Shown here: positions 55,401 to 64,000 of the stretch, piece after piece
Layout: every line of letters starts with the position of its first letter
Numbering within the stretch: position 1 is the first letter of the stretch
Assembly: GCA_032718865.1 (NCBI GenBank)
Contig: JALUTQ010000024.1
Location: 233,501 to 297,500 of the forward strand
Length of the DNA: 64,000 nt
Direction: 5' to 3'
From: Tilletia caries
Taxonomy: Eukaryota; Basidiomycota; Exobasidiomycetes; Tilletiales; Tilletiaceae
Notes under the pieces: model-generated
Told to the model about the DNA's origin: nothing
Databases searched by the model: none
What the model saw: only the letters and a program-made list of their open reading frames with translations
Position numbers and translations under genes: made by a program

Positions 55401-56221
55401 TCGAAGCTGAGCTTGAGGATGTAGCCGTGACCAGGCCGTGTCCCTGGTTGGAATGACGGCTGGAGCGAGAGGACCGAGACTTGCCCTTGCTCTTACCGTG
55501 CGACTGCGTGGACGACGCGGCGGAGGAGGCTGCTGAAGGGACCGAGTTTCGAGTCATACGAGGGGTGGCGGTGGCGGTTGATGAGACTGTAGAGTTTCGG
55601 CGAGAAGCGGGAAGGTTCGGTTTGGAACGCTTGCTGCTGTGGAGATCTTGAGATGTGTCGAGGTCGAGAGCGTTGCGCTTGCTAGACCGCGAGGAGCTTG
55701 ACGAAGCAGCGGCCTCTTTGGCTGCTTTGCTGACTAGTGTAGGAGAGTGGGAAGGCTGGGAGACGTTACGGGTACTCCTTTCAGGGTCACGATATATGCG
55801 GGGCAAATAAGATCAGCCAACCAGATATGTGATATGATGCGCTGGGCTGGCTTGGTCCTACTCACCTGCGGTATCCTTGCGCAGATGGGACTTCTTTGCC
55901 CTTGCCCTTTGACTCAGACGAGCTGGAAGGCGCGGCGGGGATTGACTCGTCTTCTTGATCCCCAGCAGTTGACTGACGAGGGCGTCTGCCGGTGCTATTA
56001 GTGCTGCGCTTGGAGGTAGTGGAAGAAGTCGATGGGCCGGCTTGCGCCTTGGAGGATACGTTGGCGGCCGACGACGACGAGCCGGAGTAGGGCACGCTCG
56101 AGGAGTGCGCGGACGAAGCGGAAGCTGTTGCTGGAGGCTTGGAAGATGAAGAGCTCAGATCGGCGCGATTGTTGTGGCGGTTGGATGAAGCAGAGTGGCG
56201 TGAAACGCGGTCTCTATCCAT
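49407..56221 (-). CDS. UFD4: HECT-type E3 ubiquitin ligase, UFD4/TRIP12 family
   Basis: Exons, descending: 56221-55866, 55777-54490 and 54407-49407, with a likely extra 72-nt in-frame intron at 51058-50987. The product is 2190 aa with it removed, 2214 without. UFD4/TRIP12 ligases attach ubiquitin to ubiquitin-fusion and N-degron substrates. A Ser-rich basic start and acidic runs precede the ARM region: DDPQTQLAALQELSDLLIVS, ACRCLANLMEAMPYAAHSVV, KLIEITFIDLAEQVLQTLEK and GGLNAMLQFLDFFNIHVQRT are close to the family pattern. A long Ser/Ala/acidic middle follows. The C-terminal HECT domain has EYFEEVGTGLGPTLEFYALV, GLFPAP, VAKALLDSRIIDCNFSPVF and LPSVMTCVNYLKMPGYSS. The catalytic Cys codon is at 49511-49509, 34 residues before the end, as expected for HECT. 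The protein ends SGSFYLS. Confidence 0.95.
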
Positions 56222-57302
56222 GAGCGCCGGTTACGTCTTGACTCGAGGAGGCCAATAACTCCGTTCTCGATGCGAGAGAGGGATTTTCCGTCCGCGTTTG
56301 GCGGGTCCCCGTCTGTTGCAGATTGGGTTCGAGGTGAGATGAGGAAACAGGGACGCAGTCCAGCAGAGCTCTCTCTGTCAGGCTGAGGAGCAGTCAAGCG
56401 CTGCGAGAATCGCAGGAAGACGGCAGCCACAGGCGTGAAGAGAAAGGGCCGAGCTTCGATGCGCTGTCGATAACCGCGCCGTCTGCTGTCCGTGGGTGTC
56501 GAGACGAGGTTGAATGCTTTCCCCTCTGCCCGTACTGTCAGTGTTGTTCTTCGACGCTTGCTCTGAAGCGCAGGATGAGGAGGGAGATATTGAACGCAGA
56601 CAGTCGGTTCGCATCAGCAAGGAAAGGACCAAGCGATGTGCGCGCCGGAGAAGGGACGGGATGAGACAATGATGAGTTCAGATATCGCAAGCGCCCCCAG
56701 GCAGAGGAGGTTGCTGCGCGCCTGCTGCTTCAGAGACAGCAGTCTTCGTTACTCACCTATTTGACGAACCTGTGAAGCGCTGCTGCTATACTGTACTAGG
56801 AAGCAGGTTGCTATGCTTGTTGGGCGTGCTGGTGGTGGTCGTGGTTGGATGTTGGTTGGTTGGTTGGTTGGCGTCCGAAGATGTTGGCGATGTCGATGCA
56901 GAAGGCGGGACGATGATGATCTCGGGATTCACCCAGCAGACTCACTTACTATGTAACTGACTGGCTTTCACCGAGGCCCCGCTGTGTATCTCTGCTCTCT
57001 GCTCCGGCTTCTGGTCGCCTCTCTGTCTGATGAAGGTCCCCTCTGCCCACGTCAAACGGTCATCTCTCTCGCTCCCTCTCTCTCAGTTTCTCTCCCTTGT
57101 TCACAGTTGAACCAATTCCTCTGCTGACAGTGCGTAAAAGGGCTTGCGTTTGCTCCTCTCTCGTTTCTATCACGCACATATCTCACGCTCTGACCTCGCA
57201 TCGTTGGAAGGGACCTCTGCAAAGCTGGAAGTATTGAAGGCGGTAGGAATCCGATTGCAGAGTCAAAGCGGGGACAGAATGAACGCGAAGAAGGGGCCAT
57301 GC
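56222..57302. promoter_or_regulatory. upstream region of the HECT ligase gene
   Basis: 1.1 kb between the HECT start (56221) and the 3' end of the Dsc2-like gene. It has a TTGG tandem run (about 56848-56872) and CT-rich stretches near 57060-57100. Short frames only; no gene supported. Confidence 0.45.
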
Positions 57303-58665
57303 CTACCGAGGCGCATCTGGAGTACGAACGGGCACAGATGGTCCACCGCCAGGGGAAGGCGAAGGCGGCCCAGCATTCGTCTGAACCCCGGTACCCGGTG
57401 GCGGCTGTCTCCTCGACCATCGCCTCAGGAAGCCGGTCAGCATCTGCATCGCAGCCTGGTTGTTCGGGGCCGTCGTGTCAGTGCCGTCCGTGGGACCAGT
57501 GGCACCACCACCCGCAGCGGCGGCTCCAGCGCCTGCAGCCGGATTTACGCCTTCGCGGATGACTCGCTCAGCATTTCGCTGGGCCCGTGTCCTTCGTCTC
57601 CGCGGCTCCGCGCGGGATGACCGTTGTGGCAACCTCGTAGAGCCGATCCAGGGTTCTCCGATATGCGCGAGTAGACGGTATAAGAAGGATGGTATCCTGA
57701 TCCACCTGAGCTGGCCGAGAACCGGGATATGTGAAGCATACAGCGCCGAGGCGACAATGCCGACTACACAGAGGAGGAAAGATCCCTGTGCCTGAGAGAC
57801 ACAAAGCTGGGCTCGTGGAAAATAGTAGCATAACAACTTGTCAGCACAGATATATCACCACTGTCACAGCATACATTCGCGCATACTCACCAGCATAAGG
57901 AGAACCCAGTCGAGCGCCCTATCCCCTATTAACACCGGGCCAAGCTTGACCAGCCAAAGATCCGGTACAAGCTGACTATGCTGGTATACCAGAGCAGCGA
58001 TCAAACCAAACGGTCCTCCGGGCAATCGACCACTCTCGCGCCAGACCGTAGGCACGGCCAGTGCGAACCACGACTCTGCCGAGGTGCGCATCATTACAAG
58101 TATGATCGCAATCGTCAATGCCGCCTGCACCACGAGCGAGAAGAGAACGAAAGCCTGGGGGGAAATTGACGTACATGCCTCCGATGAGCACTGCGCTGAG
58201 CCCCCCTTGTATGCGCAGAAAGGAAACTCACAGCATATTTGGGCGTACTGAAGATGCGTTCAACGGTCCGTCCACTCCGGTACAGCAGAAGCGCCGATAG
58301 CAGTACTTCAGAGCTATTCGTATAGCAGAGCTGATACGTGACCAGTCGCCAGTACTGTTTGTGCGAAGAGCCAGCGATGTGAGTTCAGCTTCAAATCGAA
58401 GAAGCAGACGACCCTCCGCTCGCTGGGACTCACTTGTCCTTGGCGCAAGACGTGCGGCAGAAGCTGGAGGTGCGCATATGGCTTCAGCTGTAGTACATTG
58501 GCGAAAAGCGGGAGCAGGCAGGAGAAGATGAGCAGCCCTGTGAACACGGACGGTAAAAGGGAAACCCAGAGGCTGGAAGGATGAGCACCACCGCGGACAG
58601 CCTGCTCTTGAAGGGAAACACCCACCTTTGGTCAAGGGTGCATCTGCAAACCCAGAGACGGGCAT
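57303..58665 (-). CDS. rhomboid-fold protein of the Dsc2/UBAC2 type
   Basis: Five exons, descending: 58665-58626, 58537-58434, 58354-58232, 58154-57891 and 57806-57303; the phases close to 344 aa. The start MPVSGFADAPLTK followed by the hydrophobic GLLIFSCLLPLFANVLQL matches the start of UBAC2 and fungal Dsc2. Then YWRLVTYQLCYTNSSEVLLS and LLLYRSGRTVERIFSTPKYA give the family's R-E-R-like loop, and further membrane helices end near residue 250 (FLLCVVGIVASALYASHIPV). No Ser-His catalytic dyad is evident, as in these pseudo-rhomboids. In yeasts Dsc2 belongs to a Golgi ubiquitin-ligase complex that activates SREBP; in animals UBAC2 acts in ER quality control. The C terminus is Arg, Ala, Gly and Pro rich and shows no UBA domain, which relatives usually have. 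The family call is by pattern, moderate. Confidence 0.68.
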
Positions 58666-59087
58666 GGCGAACGATTCAGTCTTGTCTTGTTATTGCTCTC
58701 GTCCCACGAAGCCGTCATGTCGCAGCTCGAGGCCGAGGTGATGGCGAGATGATCAAGAGTTGAAGACAACCCTTTCTGGCCCGTTCGCGCAGAGCACGAC
58801 ACCGATCTATGGTTGCGCCGGGCTGCCTTCGGAGGACGTCTTCTGTTGTGTTCGAAGCTGAGCCCGTGTGTGGCGGGAATCGTGGTCGTGGCAGCGTCCT
58901 TCCCGGGCTCGGCCTGCTCGTCCTCAACTCAGCCCAAGATCAATCAACCGTGCATACAGACAGCCAGTTTCTACATGCATTCAAACCAGAACTGGGAACA
59001 AGGCACAAAAGTACAGAAGCGACGAAGCCCATGAAGCGTGAAGGTCGGGAAGGGTCAAGGGTATGAGTTCTTGAGGGGACGAGGTCT
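58666..59087. promoter_or_regulatory. upstream region of the Dsc2-like gene
   Basis: 422 bases between the stop of the ten-exon transcription factor and the start of the Dsc2-like gene, both on the - strand. It must hold the promoter of the latter and the 3' end of the former. No clear motif is seen. Confidence 0.4.
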
Positions 59088-62000
59088 TTACTTGACGATT
59101 TTCTCAATGAGTCTGTCCCAACATGAAGGCAGGGCAAACACATGTCAGTATCCGAGAGCATTCAAGGTGAAAAGCGAAGGAGCGGATCGATGCACTGATA
59201 ACTCACGTCTGCCAGTAGTTCTCGTCGTGCGCTACCGCAGCACCGTCGTTCAGCTGCGCTGTGGCTATCCAGGGCGGATTATCGCCAGCCAAGGCTCCGG
59301 TCATGCCCTGTATGGATGTCCCCACTCCCGAGGCCATTCCTGAGCCGGTCATGTTCGGCATGGTTGACGGATAAGCGGAAATGGCCCCATTGCCGTGCTG
59401 CATGCTAGACTGCATAGACATGTAGTCTGGCATCGCAGCAGACACGCCATACCCTGCCAACGGACCGGAAGTCATCGCATTCGCGTTCGGCAAAGATGAC
59501 AAACTTGCAAGATCTGCCGCGCTCAGGCCCATGCCGTACTCAAGCATATTGTTGGCTGGTTGTTGATACCCGCCTTGGAACCACGCATCGAGGATCTTCT
59601 GGGCATCGTCCCCCACCGGGCTTTTACCCGCCGAGAAGCTGGAATGCGAGTCGGGTGTGGCGTGTGCTGTACTTGATGACTGGCCAAGACCCAGCAGAAC
59701 ATTAGCGGTGGCATGCTCGTCTCCGTGGTGGCTTTGCCTGGCCTCTTCACGGCGATCACTGCCGGAGCGTTGCCGTTTGGCGCTTCCGTCGGCCCCATCG
59801 TCTGCAAGCGATCGTTTGCGAGCCGCTACAGTCTCCTCGAGTGAGCGATGCTTTGACTTCGCAGGCGCATTTGCAAGCTCGTCCGCCTTTGCGAGAAACA
59901 TCTTCACGATCTGAGCTTCGCGACGATACGAATCCAGGAATTGCGACTCGGGGCAGTGTTCTGCTTTGATCTTCGCTACTTCGATGAAATGGACGATATG
60001 GCCCCGCAAGGTTTCTGCCTGCGGAGAGTTGATATCGCTGAGCAGAGCGATGCCGCAAATGGCGACGCTGAAGAGTGATTTCTGATCAGCGATCCGTTTC
60101 CGCCATTTGAACGAGCTGCGACAGACGACATACCTGCTGAAGTGCTTTGTGGAGTGGTAGTGCACATTGAAAACATTAATGAAGGACCGATCAAATCTCT
60201 CCTTCAACCAGGCCACCAGCGCGGAACGATGAAGGATGTCATGGTGCGCAGCTTCTACACAAGCACGACGTGATGGTAGAAAACGTGACCCGCCGGTTCC
60301 TCTCGATAGTAGCAAGTATGAGCGATGCAAGCTCAACCGACCCTGGTCGAAGTCGGACTCTGCAAGAACAGGATAAACTCCAATCTCAGAAAGGTGAAAA
60401 CGAACAGGCAGGGCAGAAGTTTTGGACTGACCTAGCAAATATCTTTGCGGAGCAAGGAAAGGGTAGTCTGTTGGCAGGAGAATTGTGCAGGGGTGAGCAA
60501 TCGCACTATCTGCTAGGATGAATTGAATACTGACATTCGTCGAGCGATGTATCGATCTCAATGGCACCTGTCGGGCCCAGCGGACATTTGAAGTAGGAAG
60601 GAAGCGAGTCTCTCCACTCGATCAGCTCGCGATCCACCGCCAAGACTTCGCTGTACGATATTGATCGCAGACTTTGTTGCCTGTCGCAGTCGACATGGAC
60701 GTGACAGATCGTGAGCTTGCCTGCAGGGTATACATCAATTGGCCTCGTACTCACACTTCGCAGATACGGAGGAAGATGATTCCCAGGTCGAATCGATACC
60801 GATGTACGGTCATAGCGGTTATCGACGGTACATCGGGTGGCCGAGGAGTCGTGAGTGGATACAAGTCTTCATCCTCATCCACATCAGACGGAGCCAGCGA
60901 GTCGTAAGTCTCTCTCTGCACACCGGAGGGCCGACCCATGTGCCAGCTGAGGTAGGCCTCCGTGAGGAAAACGGCTGCCCAGATCCGCCTTCGATAATCT
61001 GTCTGCGAGGCGTCAAACTTGAGCTTCAATCCGTCTCGGTGCAATCCGATGGCTTGAGCGAGCTTGATCGTCGAACCAGACGCCAGACACGCCTCCTCTT
61101 GTCGTCGCTCAAGTATAAGCACCCGGCAGAGTAAATTCCAAGCAATCTGGGAAGCAGTCATGTCCGGTCAGTCTCATCGTACCACCAGCAGAGGTCCCGC
61201 GGAAAGACTTACCACTGCATCAGTGTCGGCTCGTCCCGAAGCGGCTGTCATTGACAATGCTTGCCGCGCAGCCCATTGTAGGCGCCTCGTTGCCACCATG
61301 CGGCTTTGTGTACGTCCCGTGAACACGCTATCATCAATGGACAGGGATGCTATCGAGCAAAGCAGGGCCAGTATTGAGAAAACGTTGAGGTTGTCCAGGG
61401 TGAGAGTAGGCCCACTGTGGAAAAACTCATCGAACGCTTTGCGAAGAGAACGTTGGGGGAGAGGATGCCGAAGCCAGTTCAGATCCTTGTAGAAGTGGTC
61501 GAGAAGCAGCTCGCAGGTTGAGCGATGCGGAAGGGCTGCAATCAGCACGGCAGTTAGTGAGAGGCCGCCACCCAGCGACGGCCACCCACACTCCCCGAAG
61601 AGAGTGTCCAGATCCTGTTTCCCAGGCCCTCCACCGAGAGTAAGCTGTCCGGCTGCGACTGGGATCTCTTGCGGTGGTACCTGTGAAGGAAATTGTAGAC
61701 GCTGTCAGATCTGCTGCAACGGAGAGACGAGGGTGTGAAGCTCACATCTTGTAGCACAGTTCCTACGGCGTAAATATTTGTTGAAGACCCTATGTACAAG
61801 CTGCGTGAAGGATCAGAGATATTAGTGCCGTGTACAGTGCATCAAAATTGCTAAGTCTCGCCTCACCCCGTGGGACCAAAGCTACCCCTTGTGTCTTCAT
61901 CGATGTCCTCCTCGCTGCCAAAGGCTGACGATTGTCGGAGGCCTGATTCAAATCTCGACACTCCGGCAGGGCGAGGCCCATCTAAGCGATCGAGAATGGC

Positions 62001-62512
62001 GGGAAGGTAGTCGCCCACCAGCTTCTCCAAGCGCGCGAGTCGTGTTGCAACATCGGAAGAATCTGTGGAAGGGTCGAAGGTCCTGCAGAGATGCGGGATA
62101 CGGCGATTGACGCAATTGGAGCACGGCTGGGCAGCAAGAGGATCTGGTTAGCATACGGAACTGCGGGCCACGACGGAGCTGGTCCCCAAGCTCACTTCTG
62201 CATTCCGCATCGAAGGAGACGCCCGGATCCGGAGCATTGGAAGGAAGCGAACGCATCAGCTCTCCGAACGATGGTAGCAGCGAGCTCTACTGTACACTCA
62301 CGTTTTCGATCGCACTTTTGCTTTCGGCGATGACACTCCGAACAGGAGAAGTGCACGCGATGCCGCTTCTCGGCGGCCGAGGCCTGCGCATCCTCCTTGG
62401 CCTTGTCCTTCGAGCGTTTTGAGCTCCCGCTTGCTGATCCCTCTTCTGGGCGGGGCGCTGAGAAGCCCCCGTCATCTCGCGCCGGGAGGGAAGGCTGCTG
62501 ATGTTCGGACAT
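59088..62512 (-). CDS. Zn(II)2Cys6 transcription factor with fungal-specific regulatory domain
   Basis: Ten exons, descending: 62512-62302, 62143-61867, 61800-61746, 61680-61213, 61146-60755, 60680-60535, 60467-60432, 60359-60134, 60067-59207 and 59112-59088; the phases close to 898 aa. The zinc cluster is split by intron 1: Cys 57, 60 and 67 (CSECHRRKQKCDRK) in exon 1, then PCSNCVNRRIPHLC in exon 2, followed by a short coiled coil (VATRLARLEKLVGDYLPAIL). The regulatory domain has LLLDHFYKDLNWLRHPLPQR, SGSTIKLAQAIGLHRDGLKL and RRRIWAAVFLTEAYLSWHMG, the usual fungal pattern. The C-terminal 300 residues are Lys/Arg then Ser/Gly/Met rich. Exon 7 has 36 nt and exon 10 only 25 nt. Frame closure needs the acceptor at 62144 instead of the stronger-looking one 17 bases downstream. 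Targets unknown. Confidence 0.88.
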
Positions 62513-63022
62513 CCCAGCAAAGGTGAAAGCTACGTTCGAGTATTGGGAGTGCTGCGGCAGCGATGCGACCGCCCCTAAGACGGCTTAGTGTTTCCTTTTC
62601 GGATCCCTTGGATGCTCGCGGGCCTCACGGGCGTCGTGGGGCGTCAATTCGATGGCTCGCGCGTGCGCTCAAGGTCAATCGCGAGTCTCGACGGCGGGAA
62701 GAATGGTCGTTTCGGACATCTGCGGGCGGGCGAAGGAGCCAGGCTTGCACGCGGCGGTGTCCGAAACATTGGAAAGTGATCGCAAAAGCACTTTTCGGAC
62801 GGCGAGCAAGCTGTTCAGATCATCCGTTCTTGGCATGGACCGCGAACGAGAGCAGGAACGGGCAAAAATCACTTTTTGAAACGGCAGCTTTTGAGGGAAC
62901 GCCTCTCAATTCTGGATGCTGGACTTCGACAAACTTGCCTGCCATCCACCATCGTTGAAGGGGCAGAACCACCGAAGTCAGCATATAGAAGGTCGGGATT
63001 TATTCCGAGGTAGTAGCCCGTT
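62513..63022. promoter_or_regulatory. divergent promoter region between the Zn2Cys6 gene and PHF5A
   Basis: 510 bases between the two start codons. Repeated CGGAC/TTTCGGAC words occur (near 62597, 62716 and 62806), some in opposite orientation, but they cannot be tied to a known factor. Confidence 0.4.
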
Positions 63023-63595
63023 ATGTCCAAGTGAGTCGCACTGCGGACCGGACATATGGACGTCAAATCTCAAGGAGCGAATTACATCCAATGCTGAACA
63101 TTTCCGCTTTCTATTTCTCACTTTACAGACATCAGCCCTCTCTCCAACTCTGCCGCAAGCTACCTGGGATCGCTATTGGACGGCTGTGCGAGAAGTGCGA
63201 CGGAAAGTGGTGAGTGTCATATTGACGTTCCTTCTTGATTCCGGCTCTGTATCTTGCTCACATCTGCGACGCGTCTCCTTACAGTCCCATCTGCGATTCG
63301 TACGTGCGTCCCGCCACCCTCGTTCGGATCTGTGAAGAGTGCAACTTTGGCACATTTGGCGGCCGATGTATCATCTGTGGAAACCCAGGCATATCAGTGA
63401 GTACCCTTAGTCCTTTTTTTCAGGGCCGGCCACCGCACCGAGTCTTGAGGACAAAAAGACTGACGCATCCACTTTCTGCAACAGGATGCATATTACTGTG
63501 CTGAATGCACTCGTCTGGAAAAGGACCGAGACGGGTGTCCCAAGGTAGTCTCTGGAGGATCCGCGAAGGCAGACATGCGGATACGATTCAAGTAG
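63023..63595 (+). CDS. RDS3: PHF5A / Rds3, SF3b splicing subunit
   Basis: Four exons: 63023-63030, 63129-63209, 63285-63396 and 63485-63595, giving 103 aa (about 110 in animals). The first exon is only eight bases (ATG TCC AA). PHF5A is a small zinc-finger scaffold in the SF3b part of U2 snRNP, beside the branch-site pocket. Nearly the whole protein is family sequence: [40 protein letters not shown], the [10 protein letters not shown] turn and [20 protein letters not shown]. The Cys residues that form the zinc knot are present. Tyr36, the residue known from splicing-inhibitor resistance studies of the human protein, is kept. Position 40, Cys in human, is Ala here; yeast also varies there. The C terminus after GCPK is short and lacks the usual FYERKKYGFKK ending. 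Confidence 0.95.
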
Positions 63596-63896
63596 CGCAG
63601 TGTCAGTTTACCACCCCTCCACTCGCTCTCGTTACAGCCCGCCTGCGATCCCAACGAGCCGTCTCTTTTTTGTACAGTACCCGGGCAAACCAACCTCGCA
63701 CTCCCAATCGCAAAGCATCGCTGCACCCCGAAAGCAGCTCAGAGTCTCGTGAAAGAGAAAATTGCAGAAAGGAGGAGGTATCATTTGGCAAAGAGGCAAA
63801 CAAGACAACTTTGGCCCAGCATAATGTCGGTCATTTCGAGGACTGCGAGGGGGCAAATAGGATGTAGATCCGAGGATGAGAGAAAGTAAGGAGAGG
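63596..63896. other. intergenic region right of PHF5A
   Basis: About 300 bases with the 3' end of PHF5A and perhaps the promoter of the next gene. Nothing specific is seen. Confidence 0.4.
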
Positions 63897-64000
63897 ATGC
63901 CCTATGTCGTCTTCGTGAAGGCAAGTAGCGGACAAGCTGAGCTAGCAGAAAAAGGCGTGGTTGAGGGTCCAGGTGAGTACGGTAATCAAAGATCCGCGAA
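63897..64000 (+). CDS. possible first exon of a gene running off the window
   Basis: An ATG at 63897 opens a frame reading MPYVVFVKASSGQAELAEKG and continues to a good donor (CCAG before GTGAGT at 63973). The frame also stays open to the window edge. The sequence is not low complexity and starts with a beta-strand-like segment, but it is too short for a family call. Only 26 residues precede the donor, so this is tentative. Confidence 0.35.
   Translation, partial: MPYVVFVKASSGQAELAEKGVVEGPGEYGNQRSA

Noticed and set aside
1..64000. tRNA, rRNA, CRISPR arrays, bacterial operon signals
   Set aside because: I looked for T-arm-like words and regular spacer repeats and found none; the gene structure is eukaryotic.

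Overview
This window looks like nuclear DNA of a basidiomycete fungus. The genes are protein-coding, split by many short introns (about 50 to 120 nt, mostly GTGAGT or GTACGT donors and CAG acceptors), GC-rich in third positions, and densely packed on both strands. The set is eukaryotic and fungal: a Raptor orthologue, COP9 signalosome subunit 2, CLASP, the fungal/plant initiator-tRNA enzyme Rit1, two Zn(II)2Cys6 transcription factors and a Ty3/gypsy chromovirus. I cannot name the genus from sequence alone.

Layout, left to right: 5' end of a mitochondrial small-subunit ribosomal protein (1-367, -); SDE2 splicing/genome-stability factor (602-1555, +); a PNRC-motif decapping-type protein (1904-2749, +); CSN2 (3509-5765, -) sharing a 350-bp divergent promoter with KOG1/Raptor (6116-12167, +); a GNAT acetyltransferase (12336-13061, -) divergent from CLASP (13504-18751, +); Hikeshi/OPI10 (19008-19807, -). 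A 4.1-kb gene-poor stretch follows, holding a TA-flanked inverted-repeat element and a 134-bp tandem repeat. Then come an unrecognised 1132-aa membrane-anchored protein with seven internal repeats (23953-27714, +) and a kinesin-7/Kip2-like motor (28222-31788, -).

A complete, very young Ty3/gypsy LTR retrotransposon (32166-39032, -) sits in the divergent intergenic space between the kinesin and RIT1 (40952-43208, +). After it are a His/Gln-rich Zn2Cys6 factor (43911-46504, -), a 640-bp CACTG-ended MITE-like element (47020-47659), a UFD4/TRIP12-type HECT ubiquitin ligase (49407-56221, -), a Dsc2/UBAC2-like rhomboid-fold protein (57303-58665, -), a ten-exon Zn2Cys6 factor (59088-62512, -), the SF3b subunit PHF5A/Rds3 (63023-63595, +) and the possible start of another gene at the right edge.

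There is no operon-like or biosynthetic cluster; these are mainly housekeeping genes. Themes recur: splicing (SDE2, PHF5A), ubiquitin/NEDD8 biology (SDE2 ubiquitin-fold cleavage, CSN2, UFD4, Dsc2-like), microtubules (CLASP, kinesin-7) and TOR signalling (KOG1), but nothing in the sequence shows they are co-regulated. The most noteworthy items are the intact chromovirus with one LTR difference in 248 bp, two non-autonomous inverted-repeat elements with target duplications, the seven-repeat alanine-rich protein, and two introns that are in frame and stop-free, so they hide inside long ORFs. Exon models were built by hand; for CSN2, KOG1, CLASP, Hikeshi, RIT1, the HECT ligase, the Dsc2-like gene, the 1132-aa protein, PHF5A and both Zn2Cys6 factors the reading phases close.
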